DNA of 38,578 bases from Halalkalibacter wakoensis JCM 9140 (GTDB lineage Bacteria; Bacillota; Bacilli; Bacillales; Bacillaceae_D). This document shows positions 17,300 to 26,858 of the stretch, piece after piece; the stretch's first letter is position 1, and every line of letters begins with the position of its first letter. The DNA lies in NCBI RefSeq assembly GCF_000513095.1, contig NZ_BAUT01000038.1, forward strand, positions 1 to 38,578, written 5' to 3'. Below the pieces are notes generated by a model that saw only the letters and a list, made by a program, of their open reading frames with translations, searched no databases and was not told the origin of the DNA. The position numbers and the translations under genes are program-made.

Positions 17300-17405
17300 G
17301 TATGACCTTTGTAATGTTTTAACAATCGCTTTACATTCTTTTAACATTAAATTGATATAATTTGCCTATTGTGTCATAAGTTGTAGGAATGTGGAGGGCA
17401 TTTAT

Positions 17406-19130
17406 GTGATTGGAAAGCGAGAGAAAAAACAGCAAGAACGTGTAAAATCATTTTCTGTAAAGAAATGGCTACATGCATTTAATCTGCGAGGGCGGCTGCT
17501 CGTTTTATTTGTTACCTTACTCATTTTGTCCGTTGTTGCTATAGGAGTAAGCTCTTATTTGAAAGCGAAGGATATGACCATTTCATCTATTGAAAATAGA
17601 CTTGTTCGTGAAGCACAATTGATGGGGTATATAGCAGAAAACTTAAAATTTTTATATGTAAGCGACGAAGAATATTTTATGAAACAGTTGCAATTGAATA
17701 TTAGGGGACAAAAGGAAACACTTGAAGCAGACGGGATGGAAACTGACTTTTTTTACATAGTGAGTGGAGAAGTGACTCCTTTTCATGTTAGCGCTGAGAC
17801 ACTCCCGCCGATTTCAGAGCGTCTTATTGAGCAATTGGAGCAAGAAAAAAGGGGGGTCAGGCATGAAACGATAGACGGAAAAGAGTATACGATTGCTTTT
17901 CAAGAAATGAAAGAGATTAACGGGACGTATGTGTTAGTCGTTTCGGCAAATTCATATATGGGACCGGTTCATCAAATGGCGCAATTTACGATCTGGGCGA
18001 TCGTAATAAGTGTTCTTTTATCGACCGTTACGATTATGCTATTTGTCCGATCTTTAACACAACCTCTTACTGTGTTGCGCAATACAATGAGAAATGTCCG
18101 AGAAGGGAATTTACTACAACCTGTAAAAGTAAACACAACGGTTCCAGAGATCGTTTCTTTACATAAAAGCTTTGAATCAATGATTTCTCAAATGAGATTG
18201 ATGTTTGATGAACTAAAAGAAGCAACGGTCCAGCTTGATAAAACGGGAGAGGATCTTACTTCATCCTCTGAACATGCTCTAACCTTTAGTCAGCAACTGG
18301 TTCAGTCTATTGATGTGGTAAAAATAGGAGCGGAAGAGACAGCGAGCAGTTCAGAGTCAAGTGTAACGAGTTTTAGAAATATGAAGTATAAAATTGAAGA
18401 AATTACTTCAAATATGAAGGTCGTCTTTAGCAGTTCTGAAGATATGTTGCAGTCAGCTCATCTAGGTGAGAAAAGCATGCTAGAACTCATTGAAACCATT
18501 CATATGTTTGAAAAAGATTTTGAGCATTTAACCTATACGATGAGGGAAGTAAAAGAGTATTCAAAATCCATTACAACATTAGTAGGGTTAATTCAAGGCA
18601 TTGCTGAACAAACGAAATTATTGTCTCTCAATGCAACGATTGAAGCTGCAAGAGCTGGAGACTCCGGTAAGGGCTTTGCGGTGGTTGCCAACGAAGTAAG
18701 AAAATTAGCCGAACAATCTTCGAAAGCAGCCAAAGAAATTACGCAATCCATTTCCAATATGGAAGGAGTAACCGTAGAGGCAGCAGAAGAATTTGAACAG
18801 ATGTTCATGAAAACAAGAATTAATTTGGAGATTGCTGGTGAATCGAGACAATCATTTGATGTCTTAATGACGGAGATCTCAAAAGTTGGTACTAAACTAC
18901 AAGATATGCAAGAAGAATTAGGAGAATTGCAAGAGCAATTGCCAGGTCTAGAACGAACAGCAGAGGGCTTTGCTTCGGTGTCTCAAGAAACACTAGCAAG
19001 TGCTGAGGAAATGCTAGCAACGAGTGAAAGTCAAATGAGTCAAATGGAAAAAACACATCTTACTGGTTTGAAGCTTTCCAAATTATCAAGCTCACTCGCT
19101 TCTATTACAGAGAAATTTACAGTTAAGTAA
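17406..19130 (+). CDS. Methyl-accepting chemotaxis protein
   Basis: This transmembrane chemoreceptor controls CheA activity. A basic cytoplasmic start is followed by TM1 (about 25-45, [20 protein letters not shown]), an extracellular sensor of about 140 residues without a recognised Cache signature, TM2 (about 188-212), a HAMP linker and a long coiled-coil signalling domain. The hairpin tip [21 protein letters not shown] and [18 protein letters not shown] lie near 395-435. The E/Q pairs in heptads are possible methylation sites. The start is set at GTG 17406 because GGAGGG (17393-17398) lies 7 bp upstream; the earlier in-frame GTG at 17391 overlaps that site. 574 aa. The ligand is unknown. 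Confidence 0.93.
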   Translation: MIGKREKKQQERVKSFSVKKWLHAFNLRGRLLVLFVTLLILSVVAIGVSSYLKAKDMTISSIENRLVREAQLMGYIAENLKFLYVSDEEYFMKQLQLNIRGQKETLEADGMETDFFYIVSGEVTPFHVSAETLPPISERLIEQLEQEKRGVRHETIDGKEYTIAFQEMKEINGTYVLVVSANSYMGPVHQMAQFTIWAIVISVLLSTVTIMLFVRSLTQPLTVLRNTMRNVREGNLLQPVKVNTTVPEIVSLHKSFESMISQMRLMFDELKEATVQLDKTGEDLTSSSEHALTFSQQLVQSIDVVKIGAEETASSSESSVTSFRNMKYKIEEITSNMKVVFSSSEDMLQSAHLGEKSMLELIETIHMFEKDFEHLTYTMREVKEYSKSITTLVGLIQGIAEQTKLLSLNATIEAARAGDSGKGFAVVANEVRKLAEQSSKAAKEITQSISNMEGVTVEAAEEFEQMFMKTRINLEIAGESRQSFDVLMTEISKVGTKLQDMQEELGELQEQLPGLERTAEGFASVSQETLASAEEMLATSESQMSQMEKTHLTGLKLSKLSSSLASITEKFTVK

Positions 19131-19132
19131 AG

Positions 19133-19187
19133 AAGAAGGTGGTCCGGAATGTCTTTTTAAAGACAATATGGGACCACCTTCTTTTTT
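19133..19187 (+). terminator. Terminator of the chemoreceptor gene
   Basis: Stem AAGAAGGTGGTCC / GGACCACCTTCTT with an inner GTCTTT/AAAGAC hairpin, then a T-run. Confidence 0.9.
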
Positions 19188-19760
19188 AAAATACTCTAAT
19201 CTAGGTACTTAATAGAAAAAGATCTTTAATTGACATTTTCACTTTTGTTCCAGGATTACATGTTTTTTTAGACCTTTTAATTCATAAGAAATGTTTGTTA
19301 ATCGATCTTTTGTTCCGTTGTGTTTTTCAAGTTGAATTAATATATTGCAAATATTAATACTAATAAAGATATTTTTTGAGAATATCTTTATAAATAATTT
19401 TTTGCGTTTTCTTTGTATTACTTGAGATTGAAAAAACAAATGAAATCAAGTTATGTCGGGATATTTTATAAGAAAAGTGAAGATTAAATGATTATTAAGT
19501 CGAATTGTTAGAAAAAGTATAAAAACATAAAATTTTCTAAAAATAATCTTTACAAATCTAAAATAGTATAGTAATTTTGTATATATTCATTTTTGCTTTG
19601 CAGAAAAATAGGTTTTTATGCGAAGTAGAGCAGGTTTTTCTCTAGTTATGAAATAGTGTGGAGTACATATTGAGTTTTAACGTTATTTAACGTTTTTGGC
19701 CACTGAATCTATTTTTACTTAGACAAAAACCTGAAAAATATAAAATTTCAGGGGGTAGTC
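19188..19760. other. Long AT-rich region before the peptide-binding protein gene, 573 bp
   Basis: No ORF with a ribosome site is visible. Possible promoter: TTTACA (19549-19554), 17 bp, TAATTT (19572-19577). A small palindrome AACGTT-ATTT-AACGTT (19679-19694) lies in the leader and could be an operator. No known riboswitch fold was recognised. The stretch is unusually long for this gene-dense window. Confidence 0.35.
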
Positions 19761-21371
19761 ATGTTTAAAAGGAAATCATTCAAAGCAGGTGTGTTGTCAC
19801 TAGCATTCGGTTTAATGCTAGCGGGTTGTGCAAGTGAACCAAATTCAACTGATAATGTTGACGATCAAGTTGAACCAGGGGAAGAAAATGTAACGACAGA
19901 AGGTGGAGCGGAAGGTGGAGATTTAGTTGTTGCTGTTCTTTCAGATGCAACAATTTTGGACCCTCATTCATCAAGTGATGTTCCTTCAGGTAATGTGCAG
20001 TCGAATATTTACGAAACATTAGTTAAGTATGATACAAACATGGAATTAGAACCGCGCCTTGCTACTAGCTGGGAGCCAGTTGAAGAGAAGGTGTGGGAGT
20101 TCAAACTTCAAGAAGGAGTTTACTTCCATGATGGTTCAGAATTTACAGCTGAAGTGGTAAAAGCGAACATTGATCGAATTTTAGATCCGGAAGTTGCTTC
20201 ACCACGTGCAATTTTGTTTGAAATTGTTGAGGAAGTTATTGTCGTTGATGATCATACTGTTCAATTTGTAACAGAAGAGCCATTTGCTCCTCTGCCTGCT
20301 CACTTAGCTCACTATGCTTCTAGTATTGTTAGTAAAGAAGTAATTGAAGCGGATTATGCAGCGGTTGAAGAAGGCGGGCAACATGGGTCATACATTAATG
20401 AAAATCCAATTGGTACTGGATTCTTTGCATTTGAGTACTGGACTCCTGGGGAAGAAGTTGTCTTAACTAGATTTGAAGATTATTGGGGAGAAAATGCTAA
20501 AGTTGATACTGTAACATTTAGAATTTTGCCTGAAGACTTAACTCGTATTGCGGAACTGGAAACAGGTGCAGCACATATTATTGACCCTGTAACACCGAGT
20601 GATTTAACTCGTATAGAAAATACAGCGAATGCTTACATTCGTAACGCAGCTAGCATTACGTATCTTGGGTTTAACGTTGAAAAAGCACCATTTGATGATC
20701 CAAGAGTAAGAAAAGCGATTGCAATGTCTCTTAACAGAGAAGCGATGCTTGATGGAATTTTAGATGGAACTGGTGAAGCTGCGGTTGGTCCAGTGAATGA
20801 TACAAATTTTGGTTACAGCGAAAACGTACAAGGAATTGAGCGTGACCTTGATGCAGCTAGAGAATTACTAGCTGAAGCGGGTTACGAAGATGGCTTTGAA
20901 ACAACGATTTGGACGAACGACAGTCGTGAGCGTATTGATATTGCTGAACTTACACAAGCAGAATTAGCTGAAATCGGTATTGATGTGAGTATTGAAGTTG
21001 TAGAGTGGGGAGCTTACCTTGATGCAACAGCAGCTGGTGAGCATGACATGTTTATTTTAGGACTTTCACTTGGAACAGGCGATGCAGATTACCCAATGCA
21101 CATGCTATTCCATTCTGATAATGTAGGTTCGGGTAACCGCGTTCGTTTTGCAGATGACACTTTTGATCAAATGCTTTACGAAGCGCGTATTGAGCAAGAC
21201 GAAGCAACGCGCTTATCTCTTTATGAAGATGCAACGAATTACTTAAATGAAGAAGTGCCAATGGCATTCCTTTACCACCCATCGCATATTATGGGCTATG
21301 GTGAAGGCGTTGAAGGATTCTGGGCAGATGCTTCAGGAGTATACCAACTACAAAATGTAACTATTCAATAA
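19761..21371 (+). CDS. Peptide/glutathione-type ABC transporter substrate-binding lipoprotein
   Basis: Binds peptides or similar solutes outside the membrane for an Opp/Dpp-type importer. The lipoprotein signal MFKRKSFKAG...GLMLAGC has its lipobox cysteine at 23, followed by an acidic linker (about 24-50). The family 5 binding-protein body follows: ILDPHSSSDVPSGNVQSNIYETLVKYD, VYFHDGSEFTAEVVKANIDR, NPIGTGFFAFEYW and DDPRVRKAIAMSLNREAM. At 536 aa it is the usual length and strongly acidic, as expected for exported proteins of an alkaliphile. Ribosome site CAGGGGG. No permease or ATPase gene is next to it (the mod genes run the other way), so it is an orphan serving a transporter elsewhere. The exact ligand is not determined. 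Confidence 0.88.
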   Translation: MFKRKSFKAGVLSLAFGLMLAGCASEPNSTDNVDDQVEPGEENVTTEGGAEGGDLVVAVLSDATILDPHSSSDVPSGNVQSNIYETLVKYDTNMELEPRLATSWEPVEEKVWEFKLQEGVYFHDGSEFTAEVVKANIDRILDPEVASPRAILFEIVEEVIVVDDHTVQFVTEEPFAPLPAHLAHYASSIVSKEVIEADYAAVEEGGQHGSYINENPIGTGFFAFEYWTPGEEVVLTRFEDYWGENAKVDTVTFRILPEDLTRIAELETGAAHIIDPVTPSDLTRIENTANAYIRNAASITYLGFNVEKAPFDDPRVRKAIAMSLNREAMLDGILDGTGEAAVGPVNDTNFGYSENVQGIERDLDAARELLAEAGYEDGFETTIWTNDSRERIDIAELTQAELAEIGIDVSIEVVEWGAYLDATAAGEHDMFILGLSLGTGDADYPMHMLFHSDNVGSGNRVRFADDTFDQMLYEARIEQDEATRLSLYEDATNYLNEEVPMAFLYHPSHIMGYGEGVEGFWADASGVYQLQNVTIQ

Positions 21372-21376
21372 TAGGA

Positions 21377-21416
21377 AAAAGAAGTTAGCCGGTTTTCATT
21401 ATGGCTGACTTCTTTT
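21377..21416. terminator. Bidirectional terminator between the binding protein and modC
   Basis: Stem AAGAAGTTAGCC / GGCTGACTTCTT (one G-U) with a 12 nt loop. T-runs occur on both strands. It overlaps the modC stop codon at 21415-21417. Confidence 0.85.
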
Positions 21417-22473
21417 ATTTATCTAATAGAAAAAGGTCTTCAATTGGAATTTTTACTTTCATCGTTTCACGTGAAACATTGGCGATTTGTTTATTCGAAA
21501 TTGTCACATGTAAGATTAGGTTGTTAATTTGAATTGTAACGTTAGATTGATGAATACCCGTTACAATTCCAACAAGCTTATAAGAAAAAGTATTAATAGA
21601 TGAGTCGTTTTCTGAGACAAATTGAATGTTTTCAGCATGAATCCCAAGTGCATAAGGAGAAACTTCATTCTCTACTATTGGTTTTGCGGTATGGATTGTT
21701 GTATTTTGAATCGTACAAATAAGGGAGTGACCATCCTCGCTTATTTGATCGATCGGTAAAATGTTTTTGCAACCAATGATATTCGCGGCGGGTATATTTT
21801 TAGGTTTTTTGAAAACATCATCTTTTGTTCCGGCTTGAACGATTTTTCCTTCGTAATAAAGGAGCAAATGATCACAAAGGCGGTACGCTTCCTCCATATT
21901 ATGCGTGACAAGTAAAACGACACCGGTGAAATGCTGCTTAATAATTTGCAGTAGTTCGACTTCTAGAATATGTTTTACGTGGTGATCTAAAGCAGAAAAA
22001 GGCTCATCTAGCAGCAAAATGTCCGGCTCTGTCACGAGTGTTCGGGCGAGGGCAACGCGCTGTTGTTGACCACCAGATAGTTCACCTGGAAAACGATCTT
22101 CATATCCTACTAGCTGCACTTTTTCAAGAATCGTCCTAACTTTTTGCTTGATTACCTGTTTTTCTAAGCCCTTTAATCCATAAGCAATGTTTTGTTGTAC
22201 GGTTAAGTGGGGGAACAGGGCATAATGTTGAAACACATAGCCAATGTTTCTGCTTTTTGTTTTTTTATTTACTTTTTTACTAGAATGAAAAAGGGGCTGC
22301 CCGCCAACAATAATTTCGCCGTAATCAGGCGTTTGAAGACCAGCTATGCATTGCAATGTCATGCTTTTCCCACAACCAGAAGGACCAATAATGCCAGTAA
22401 TCCCTTCACTGACTTCAAACTGACTGTTCAATTGAAAATGATGAATTTTTTTGGTGATTGACACTTTGAGCAT
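21415..22473 (-). CDS. modC: Molybdate ABC transporter ATP-binding protein (ModC)
   Basis: The ATPase that powers molybdate import with ModB. Walker A is GPSGCGKS (30-37), the Q-loop VFQHYALFPHL, the ABC signature LSGGQQQRVALARTL, Walker B ILLLDEPFSALD and the switch histidine LLVTHNMEEA. The C-terminus (about 285-352) is a MOP/TOBE-like domain (VTGIHQSNVTIQINNLILHV) expected to sense oxyanion. At 352 aa it is normal for ModC. It is the last gene of modA-modB-modC, 4 bp after modB. A near-perfect parS site is embedded in the coding sequence at the residues NVSRET. Confidence 0.92.
   Translation of the reverse strand: MLKVSITKKIHHFQLNSQFEVSEGITGIIGPSGCGKSMTLQCIAGLQTPDYGEIIVGGQPLFHSSKKVNKKTKSRNIGYVFQHYALFPHLTVQQNIAYGLKGLEKQVIKQKVRTILEKVQLVGYEDRFPGELSGGQQQRVALARTLVTEPDILLLDEPFSALDHHVKHILEVELLQIIKQHFTGVVLLVTHNMEEAYRLCDHLLLYYEGKIVQAGTKDDVFKKPKNIPAANIIGCKNILPIDQISEDGHSLICTIQNTTIHTAKPIVENEVSPYALGIHAENIQFVSENDSSINTFSYKLVGIVTGIHQSNVTIQINNLILHVTISNKQIANVSRETMKVKIPIEDLFLLDK
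21463..21478. promoter_or_regulatory. parS site (ParB/Spo0J binding) inside modC
   Basis: CGTTTCACGTGAAACA matches the Bacillus parS consensus TGTTNCACGTGAAACA at 15 of 16, with a perfect GTTTCACGTGAAAC palindrome. It encodes NVSRET on the minus strand within modC. parS sites inside coding sequence are known in B. subtilis. Confidence 0.88.
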
Positions 22474-22477
22474 ATCG

Positions 22478-23161
22478 TTACCTGCTTTCTCGTGTCCCTT
22501 TTTTTTCTAGACGATTGAGTAAAAAGAGAACGACAATGGACACGGTTGTCATAATGAGGACAAGTACATTTGCTAATTCACGATTGCCAGCAAGCAACGC
22601 ATCATAGATTGCAATCGGCATGGTCATCGTTTCATTCGGGATGCTTCCTGCAACCATAAGAGTCGCTCCAAAATCACCTAGAGCGCGCGCAAAAGCAAGA
22701 GTGACTCCTGCTGCAATTCCTCTCCATGCAAGGGGAAGAATAATGGAAACAAAAATACTCGACTCTGATCTCCCCAACACCCTTGCTGCATGTATATAGG
22801 ATGAATCAATGCTCGCAAATGCAGACCTCGCAGACTTAATAAGAAATGGAATGGAAACAACGAGTGCTGCAATGACCGCACCTGTAGGAGTAAATACAAT
22901 TGTAATATCAAAACGATTTTCTAGAAACTGCCCTACGGCACTTTGTCTTCCTAATAAAACAAGTAGGTAATAACCGAGCACGGTTGGAGGGAGGACAATA
23001 GGCAATGTGAGAATAGAGTCAAAGAAATCAGCTAGCTTCCCATTGGATTTATTTAACAAGTAAGCAATCGGAATTCCAATCACAATGGCTAAAAGAGTTG
23101 CTGTAGCAGCAACTCGTAGCGATAAAAATAGTGGAAATAAATTGATTTCACCCATACTCAC
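22478..23161 (-). CDS. modB: Molybdate ABC transporter permease (ModB)
   Basis: Membrane channel of the molybdate importer, with about five hydrophobic segments. The permease coupling loop is SARSAFASIDSSYIHAARVLGRSESSIFVSIILPLAWRGI in outline (about residues 108-147), ending in the EAA-type G...LP; ALGDFGATLMVAG is typical of ModB/CysTW. 227 aa is normal. The GTG at 23161 directly follows the modA stop (TGA-GTG); the ATG at 23155 is an alternative, and AAAGGAG in the modA end serves either. Translational coupling with modA is likely. Confidence 0.92.
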   Translation of the reverse strand: MSMGEINLFPLFLSLRVAATATLLAIVIGIPIAYLLNKSNGKLADFFDSILTLPIVLPPTVLGYYLLVLLGRQSAVGQFLENRFDITIVFTPTGAVIAALVVSIPFLIKSARSAFASIDSSYIHAARVLGRSESSIFVSIILPLAWRGIAAGVTLAFARALGDFGATLMVAGSIPNETMTMPIAIYDALLAGNRELANVLVLIMTTVSIVVLFLLNRLEKKGTRESR

Positions 23162-23938
23162 TCATTCTCCTTTAGGGACAATAAAACCATAGCTCTCCAT
23201 AATTGGTTTTCCGGTTGGACCTAAAATAAACTCAATAAACTCTCTAGATAATGCTTCTTGGCTCGTCCGGTTAATGACGGCAATGGATTGTTCAAGCGGC
23301 TCATGAAGATCCGAATCAATCATCTCAAAGTTAACGTTTCCTTCTTGATACAAGGAAAGGGCAATGATGCCTGCTTCCGCATTTCCTGTTTCAATAAAGG
23401 TGAGCGTATCTGAAATGTTGCGACCGTATACAAGCTTATCTTTTACATCTTCCCATATACCTGCTGTTTCTAACGCTTGTTTGGCAGCTAACCCGTAAGG
23501 AGCATGATCTGGGTTGGCAATCGCAATCTTTTTCAATTCAGGCTGTAACAAATCTTCTACTGTTTCAACTTGTAACGAGCTATTTGGCAACGTAGCCATA
23601 CCAATTCGACCAAATGCATACGTTGTTTGGGAATCAGCAAAAATGAGTTCATTTTCGCGTAAACGATCGACAAATGAAATATTCGCTGCTGCAAACACAT
23701 CAAAAGGAGCACCGTTTTCAATTTGATCAGCTAGCTGTCCAGTTGAACCAAACGAAAAGGTTACCTTCGTTCCTGTTTCTTCTTCAAACAAGGCTCCGAC
23801 TTCTGTAAAGGCCAATGTTAAATCAGAGGCGGCTGCTACAAGTAGCTCCTGTGCCTCTTCTGTTTGTTCATCTTCGCTGCCGCATGCCGCTAAGATGGCG
23901 AACAGTCCTAATATGACTACATAATAAATCCTTTTCAT
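23162..23938 (-). CDS. modA: Molybdate ABC transporter substrate-binding lipoprotein (ModA)
   Basis: Captures molybdate or tungstate outside the membrane. The signal peptide ends in the lipobox LAAC (cysteine about 19) and is followed by an acidic linker and then LLVAAASDLTLAFTEVG, the typical ModA opening. TFSFGSTGQLADQIENGAPFDVFAAA, YAFGRIGM, IANPDHAPYGLAAKQAL and AEAGIIALS complete the family pattern. The start is set at ATG 23938, 258 aa, with AGGGAG at 8 bp; an in-frame TTG at 23941 is less likely. First gene of modABC. A link to the molybdenum oxidoreductase at 14869-15938 is inferred. Confidence 0.93.
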   Translation of the reverse strand: MKRIYYVVILGLFAILAACGSEDEQTEEAQELLVAAASDLTLAFTEVGALFEEETGTKVTFSFGSTGQLADQIENGAPFDVFAAANISFVDRLRENELIFADSQTTYAFGRIGMATLPNSSLQVETVEDLLQPELKKIAIANPDHAPYGLAAKQALETAGIWEDVKDKLVYGRNISDTLTFIETGNAEAGIIALSLYQEGNVNFEMIDSDLHEPLEQSIAVINRTSQEALSREFIEFILGPTGKPIMESYGFIVPKGE

Positions 23939-24049
23939 CAACTTTTCTCCCTTGTCCTGAAGCTTTCTTTCATTATATCGACAATAGGAGGATGGAACAA
24001 TGGGAGAATGTTGATGGAACAGGGGAGGGTCTAATTCGTAGCCTATGTA

Positions 24050-24998
24050 TTAATCTCTTTTAGAACGTACTAGCAAAAGCTGTGTGATGATAGCTAAAAT
24101 GGGCAATTCCAACAACGGTCCAATAACTAAAACTAAGGCAATCAAAGGCTGATCTGGAAATGCTGTCAGGGCAATCGCCAAAGCAATCGGTGAGTTTCTT
24201 GCTAAAGTAGTTAGGCTTAGGCTCGTTCTATCTGGATAAGAATAATTCATAAGGTGCCCAACCTTTTGACTAACGACAAAGTTTATAGCGAAAAACAAAA
24301 ACAGGGGAATAGTCAATAGCGCTAATAAACCAAGGTGATCAAGCAAGAGGTGACCTTGAGAAGCAAACATAGTCACGATGGCAAGGCTTAAAAAAATAAT
24401 GGGAAACGCACTAAGTTTCGTAATCCACTTTTTTCTTAGTTGTTGTTTGTTTCGTAAAAGCCATTTGGTTCCAACCGTTAAGAGTAAAGGTATGAACAAA
24501 ACAAGTAGAATACTCTCTACTAAAAACTTTACCTCTACAACTCCAGTAGTGCCAGCAAACAAAAAGAGGTAAAAGGGAAGGAATAGAACTTGTAAAAGTA
24601 AATTTAGAGGCAAAATCGATGTTGACAGTGCAACATTTCCTTTTGCTATGTTAGTGAAGATTAAGTACCAATCTGTACAGGGTGTGACCATGAGCATAAT
24701 AAATCCAATGTACAACGCTGGATGATTCCCTAAAAAGACCATGCTAACAGCCAAGCTAAGACCGGTGTCCAGATGAAGTTAATTATAACGGATGTGTAAG
24801 TAAACGTTCTGTTTTTAAAGGCTGTTTTCATTTCTTCAATAGGAATTTGTAAAAACGTAGCATATATAACATAGCTATTATTAAAGGAACAATTAATATT
24901 TCCGCGTACGTGCTTACCCGTTCCACTTGTCCAACACCAAGACCAATAATTACGGCTAACAAAATGATCAAGCTATATAATTTTTCAAGTAAGTTCAT
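24050..24998 (-). pseudogene. ACR3/bile-acid:sodium-symporter-type membrane carrier, doubly frameshifted
   Basis: The gene starts at ATG 24998 after AAGGGATC with MNLLEKLYSLIILLAV. It runs out of frame near 24862-24867, where TATATAT appears to have gained a TA unit; the other frame then gives ATFLQIPIEEMKTAFKNRT and VIINFIWTPVLAWLLAW. A second shift at the A/T homopolymer 24732-24736 (one base short) returns to the long open piece FLGNHPALYIGFIMLMVTPCTDW to the stop at 24050. Repaired, it is about 315 aa with roughly ten membrane segments. MLMVTPCTDW and RTSLSLTTLARNSPIALA match arsenic-resistance-protein/bile acid symporter relatives. Arsenite as substrate is not established. Confidence 0.8.
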
Positions 24999-25099
24999 GG
25001 TTGATCCCTTCAGATGATAATATATGCATCATTTTATCATAAGAGAGTGGGAAGTCACTCTGCCAGGTGATATGCATGCCTTTTTCAGTGTCTTCAAAT

Positions 25100-25195
25100 A
25101 GAGGTAGGGGCGAGACCCCGCAGCCGAGGAGGCTCGCCACCTCCTTGCGGGTGCGAGTGGCTAAAGCGCAATGGAACGAACGTGGGAAGAACAGG
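25100..25195. repeat. GC-rich Bacillaceae intergenic repeat
   Basis: A GC-rich block in AT-rich DNA: GGCGAG (25109-25114) and CTCGCC (25133-25138) frame ACCCCGCAGCCGAGGAGG, then CACCTCCTTGCGGG and GAGTGGCTAAAGCGCAATGG. From memory this is the common non-coding repeat of Bacillus and Geobacillus genomes (GGCGAGACCCCGCAG...GAGGAGGCTCGCC). It can fold into a hairpin. It lies downstream of the BCCT gene's stop. Confidence 0.75.
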
Positions 25196-25217
25196 TTAAC
25201 AATAAAGCATCAATAGC

Positions 25218-26744
25218 CTACTGTTCCTCCCTTTCAACCGAATAGCGCTGTTCGTTTTTCAAATACTTCAAAACACAAACTATAATTAGAATTAATAAAA
25301 AGGTAAAGGGCAGTGCTGCAATAATGGCAGCGCTTTGCAATCCATCTAATCCACCACTAATAAGTACGGCTCCTGAGACAGCAGCAATTAACACTCCCCA
25401 AACCGTCATCACAGTATTCGTTGGATTAAGACTACCTTTAGACGTAAGAACACCTAGTACAAATGTGGCAGAGTTTGCTGATGTAATAAAAAAGATCGTG
25501 GTTAAGAGTAAAGCCAACAAGCTTAAAATCGTCCCAAAAGGAAGCAAGTCTAAAAACAGAAACAAACCAGCCTCCGGGTCATCTTGAATAGGTGAAGCTA
25601 AATCCGCTCCTTCAAAAATCTCATAGTACAAGGCAGAACCTCCAAAAACGACAAACCAAAGGATCGTCCCAATCGTAGGAATAAAGAGAACACCGAGAAC
25701 AAATTGCTGAATCGTTCGGCCCCTTGAAATTCTCGCTATGAACGTTCCGACAAAAGGACTCCAAACGATCACCCAAGCCCAGTAGAAAATCGTCCATTCT
25801 CCAAGCCAGTCGCCATCTGCATAGGGCATCGTGTCAAAGCTAAGCGTTACAAAATGACTTATGTACATTCCAGACGTTTTGATTATGTGATCAAGGACGA
25901 AAACAGTTGGACCAACTACTAGTAAAAGAACAAGCAAGACCCCAGATAAAGCTAAATTAAACTCACTTAAATATTTCATTCCTCGACTAATCCCAGACCA
26001 AACAGAGATCATGTAAATGAGAGTAATAACAGCAATAATGGTTAAGTACAAGGTGTTATTTGATGTAAGGCCGAATAGCTGTTCCAATCCGCCGCTTAGC
26101 TGCAATGTACTTAAGCCAAAAGACGTTGCAATTCCAATCGATGTTCCAACAGTTGCGGTTACATCAATTCCTTTTCCTAATGGTCCACTCATTTTGTCTC
26201 CTAAAAGTGGATAGAAAATAGAGCTAATGAGTCCAGGAAGCTCTTTACGGTACTTCATTAAAGCAAGAGCCATTCCAACTAATGCATAGACGGCCCACGG
26301 ATGCATTCCCCAATGAAAGACTCCGTATAAAAGACCATGTATGGCAGCGTCTGTACTTTCAGGTTCGATTCCGTTAGGTGGGGTTGAGAAGTGAGACATA
26401 GGTTCAGCGATACCCCAGAAGACAAGACCAACACCCATCCCTGCAGAAAATAACATCCCAACCCAAGCGAAATAGCTAAACTCAGGTTGATCGTTACGTT
26501 TGCCTAACTTTACATGACGAAAGGGTCCGAACGCTAAAAATAAACAAAAAGCAACGACAAGAGATGTGACAAGAATATAAAACCAACCAAATGAATGAGT
26601 TATGTACTGAAGGATGGTTGAAGTTGTGTCTTCTAAATGAGAAGGAGCAAAAAAACCCCAAATGACAAAACAAATAACGAAAAAAGCGGAGATTGGAAAA
26701 ACAACGCCAGCTTTTTCCTTTTTGTATTCATAAGACACGGACAC
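25218..26744 (-). CDS. BCCT-family betaine/choline/carnitine transporter (OpuD-like)
   Basis: Imports quaternary-ammonium osmoprotectants such as glycine betaine with sodium ions. It has twelve hydrophobic segments, the GMGVGLVFWGIAEPMSHF substrate-region motif (about 104-121), FHWGMHPWAVYAL, and the BCCT signature FYWAWVIVWSPFVGTFIARI with SRGRTI. About 508 aa, normal for OpuD-like carriers; the tails are short, without a long regulatory extension. The start is set at GTG 26744 because AAAGGA lies about 10 bp upstream; the in-frame GTG at 26753 overlaps that site. Monocistronic. The precise substrate within the family is inferred. Confidence 0.92.
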   Translation of the reverse strand: MSVSYEYKKEKAGVVFPISAFFVICFVIWGFFAPSHLEDTTSTILQYITHSFGWFYILVTSLVVAFCLFLAFGPFRHVKLGKRNDQPEFSYFAWVGMLFSAGMGVGLVFWGIAEPMSHFSTPPNGIEPESTDAAIHGLLYGVFHWGMHPWAVYALVGMALALMKYRKELPGLISSIFYPLLGDKMSGPLGKGIDVTATVGTSIGIATSFGLSTLQLSGGLEQLFGLTSNNTLYLTIIAVITLIYMISVWSGISRGMKYLSEFNLALSGVLLVLLLVVGPTVFVLDHIIKTSGMYISHFVTLSFDTMPYADGDWLGEWTIFYWAWVIVWSPFVGTFIARISRGRTIQQFVLGVLFIPTIGTILWFVVFGGSALYYEIFEGADLASPIQDDPEAGLFLFLDLLPFGTILSLLALLLTTIFFITSANSATFVLGVLTSKGSLNPTNTVMTVWGVLIAAVSGAVLISGGLDGLQSAAIIAALPFTFLLILIIVCVLKYLKNEQRYSVEREEQ

Positions 26745-26806
26745 AAAACTCACTTCCTTTTTTCTTCTTTACAAAGCTGTACCCTCTACTATTTTTTATA
26801 AAACGT

Positions 26807-26845
26807 AAAAAAAAGCCCCAAAAGCTCTTTGGCTTTGAATGGGGC
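26807..26845 (-). terminator. Terminator of the small DUF2564-like gene
   Basis: On the minus strand, GCCCCA ... TGGGGC with an inner AAAGC/GCTTT pairing, then eight T. Confidence 0.88.
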
Positions 26846-26858
26846 ACCACAAAGTTTG

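Noticed and set aside
19188-19760. Riboswitch or T-box in the long leader
   Set aside because: No conserved riboswitch core, T-box sequence or terminator/antiterminator pair could be recognised.
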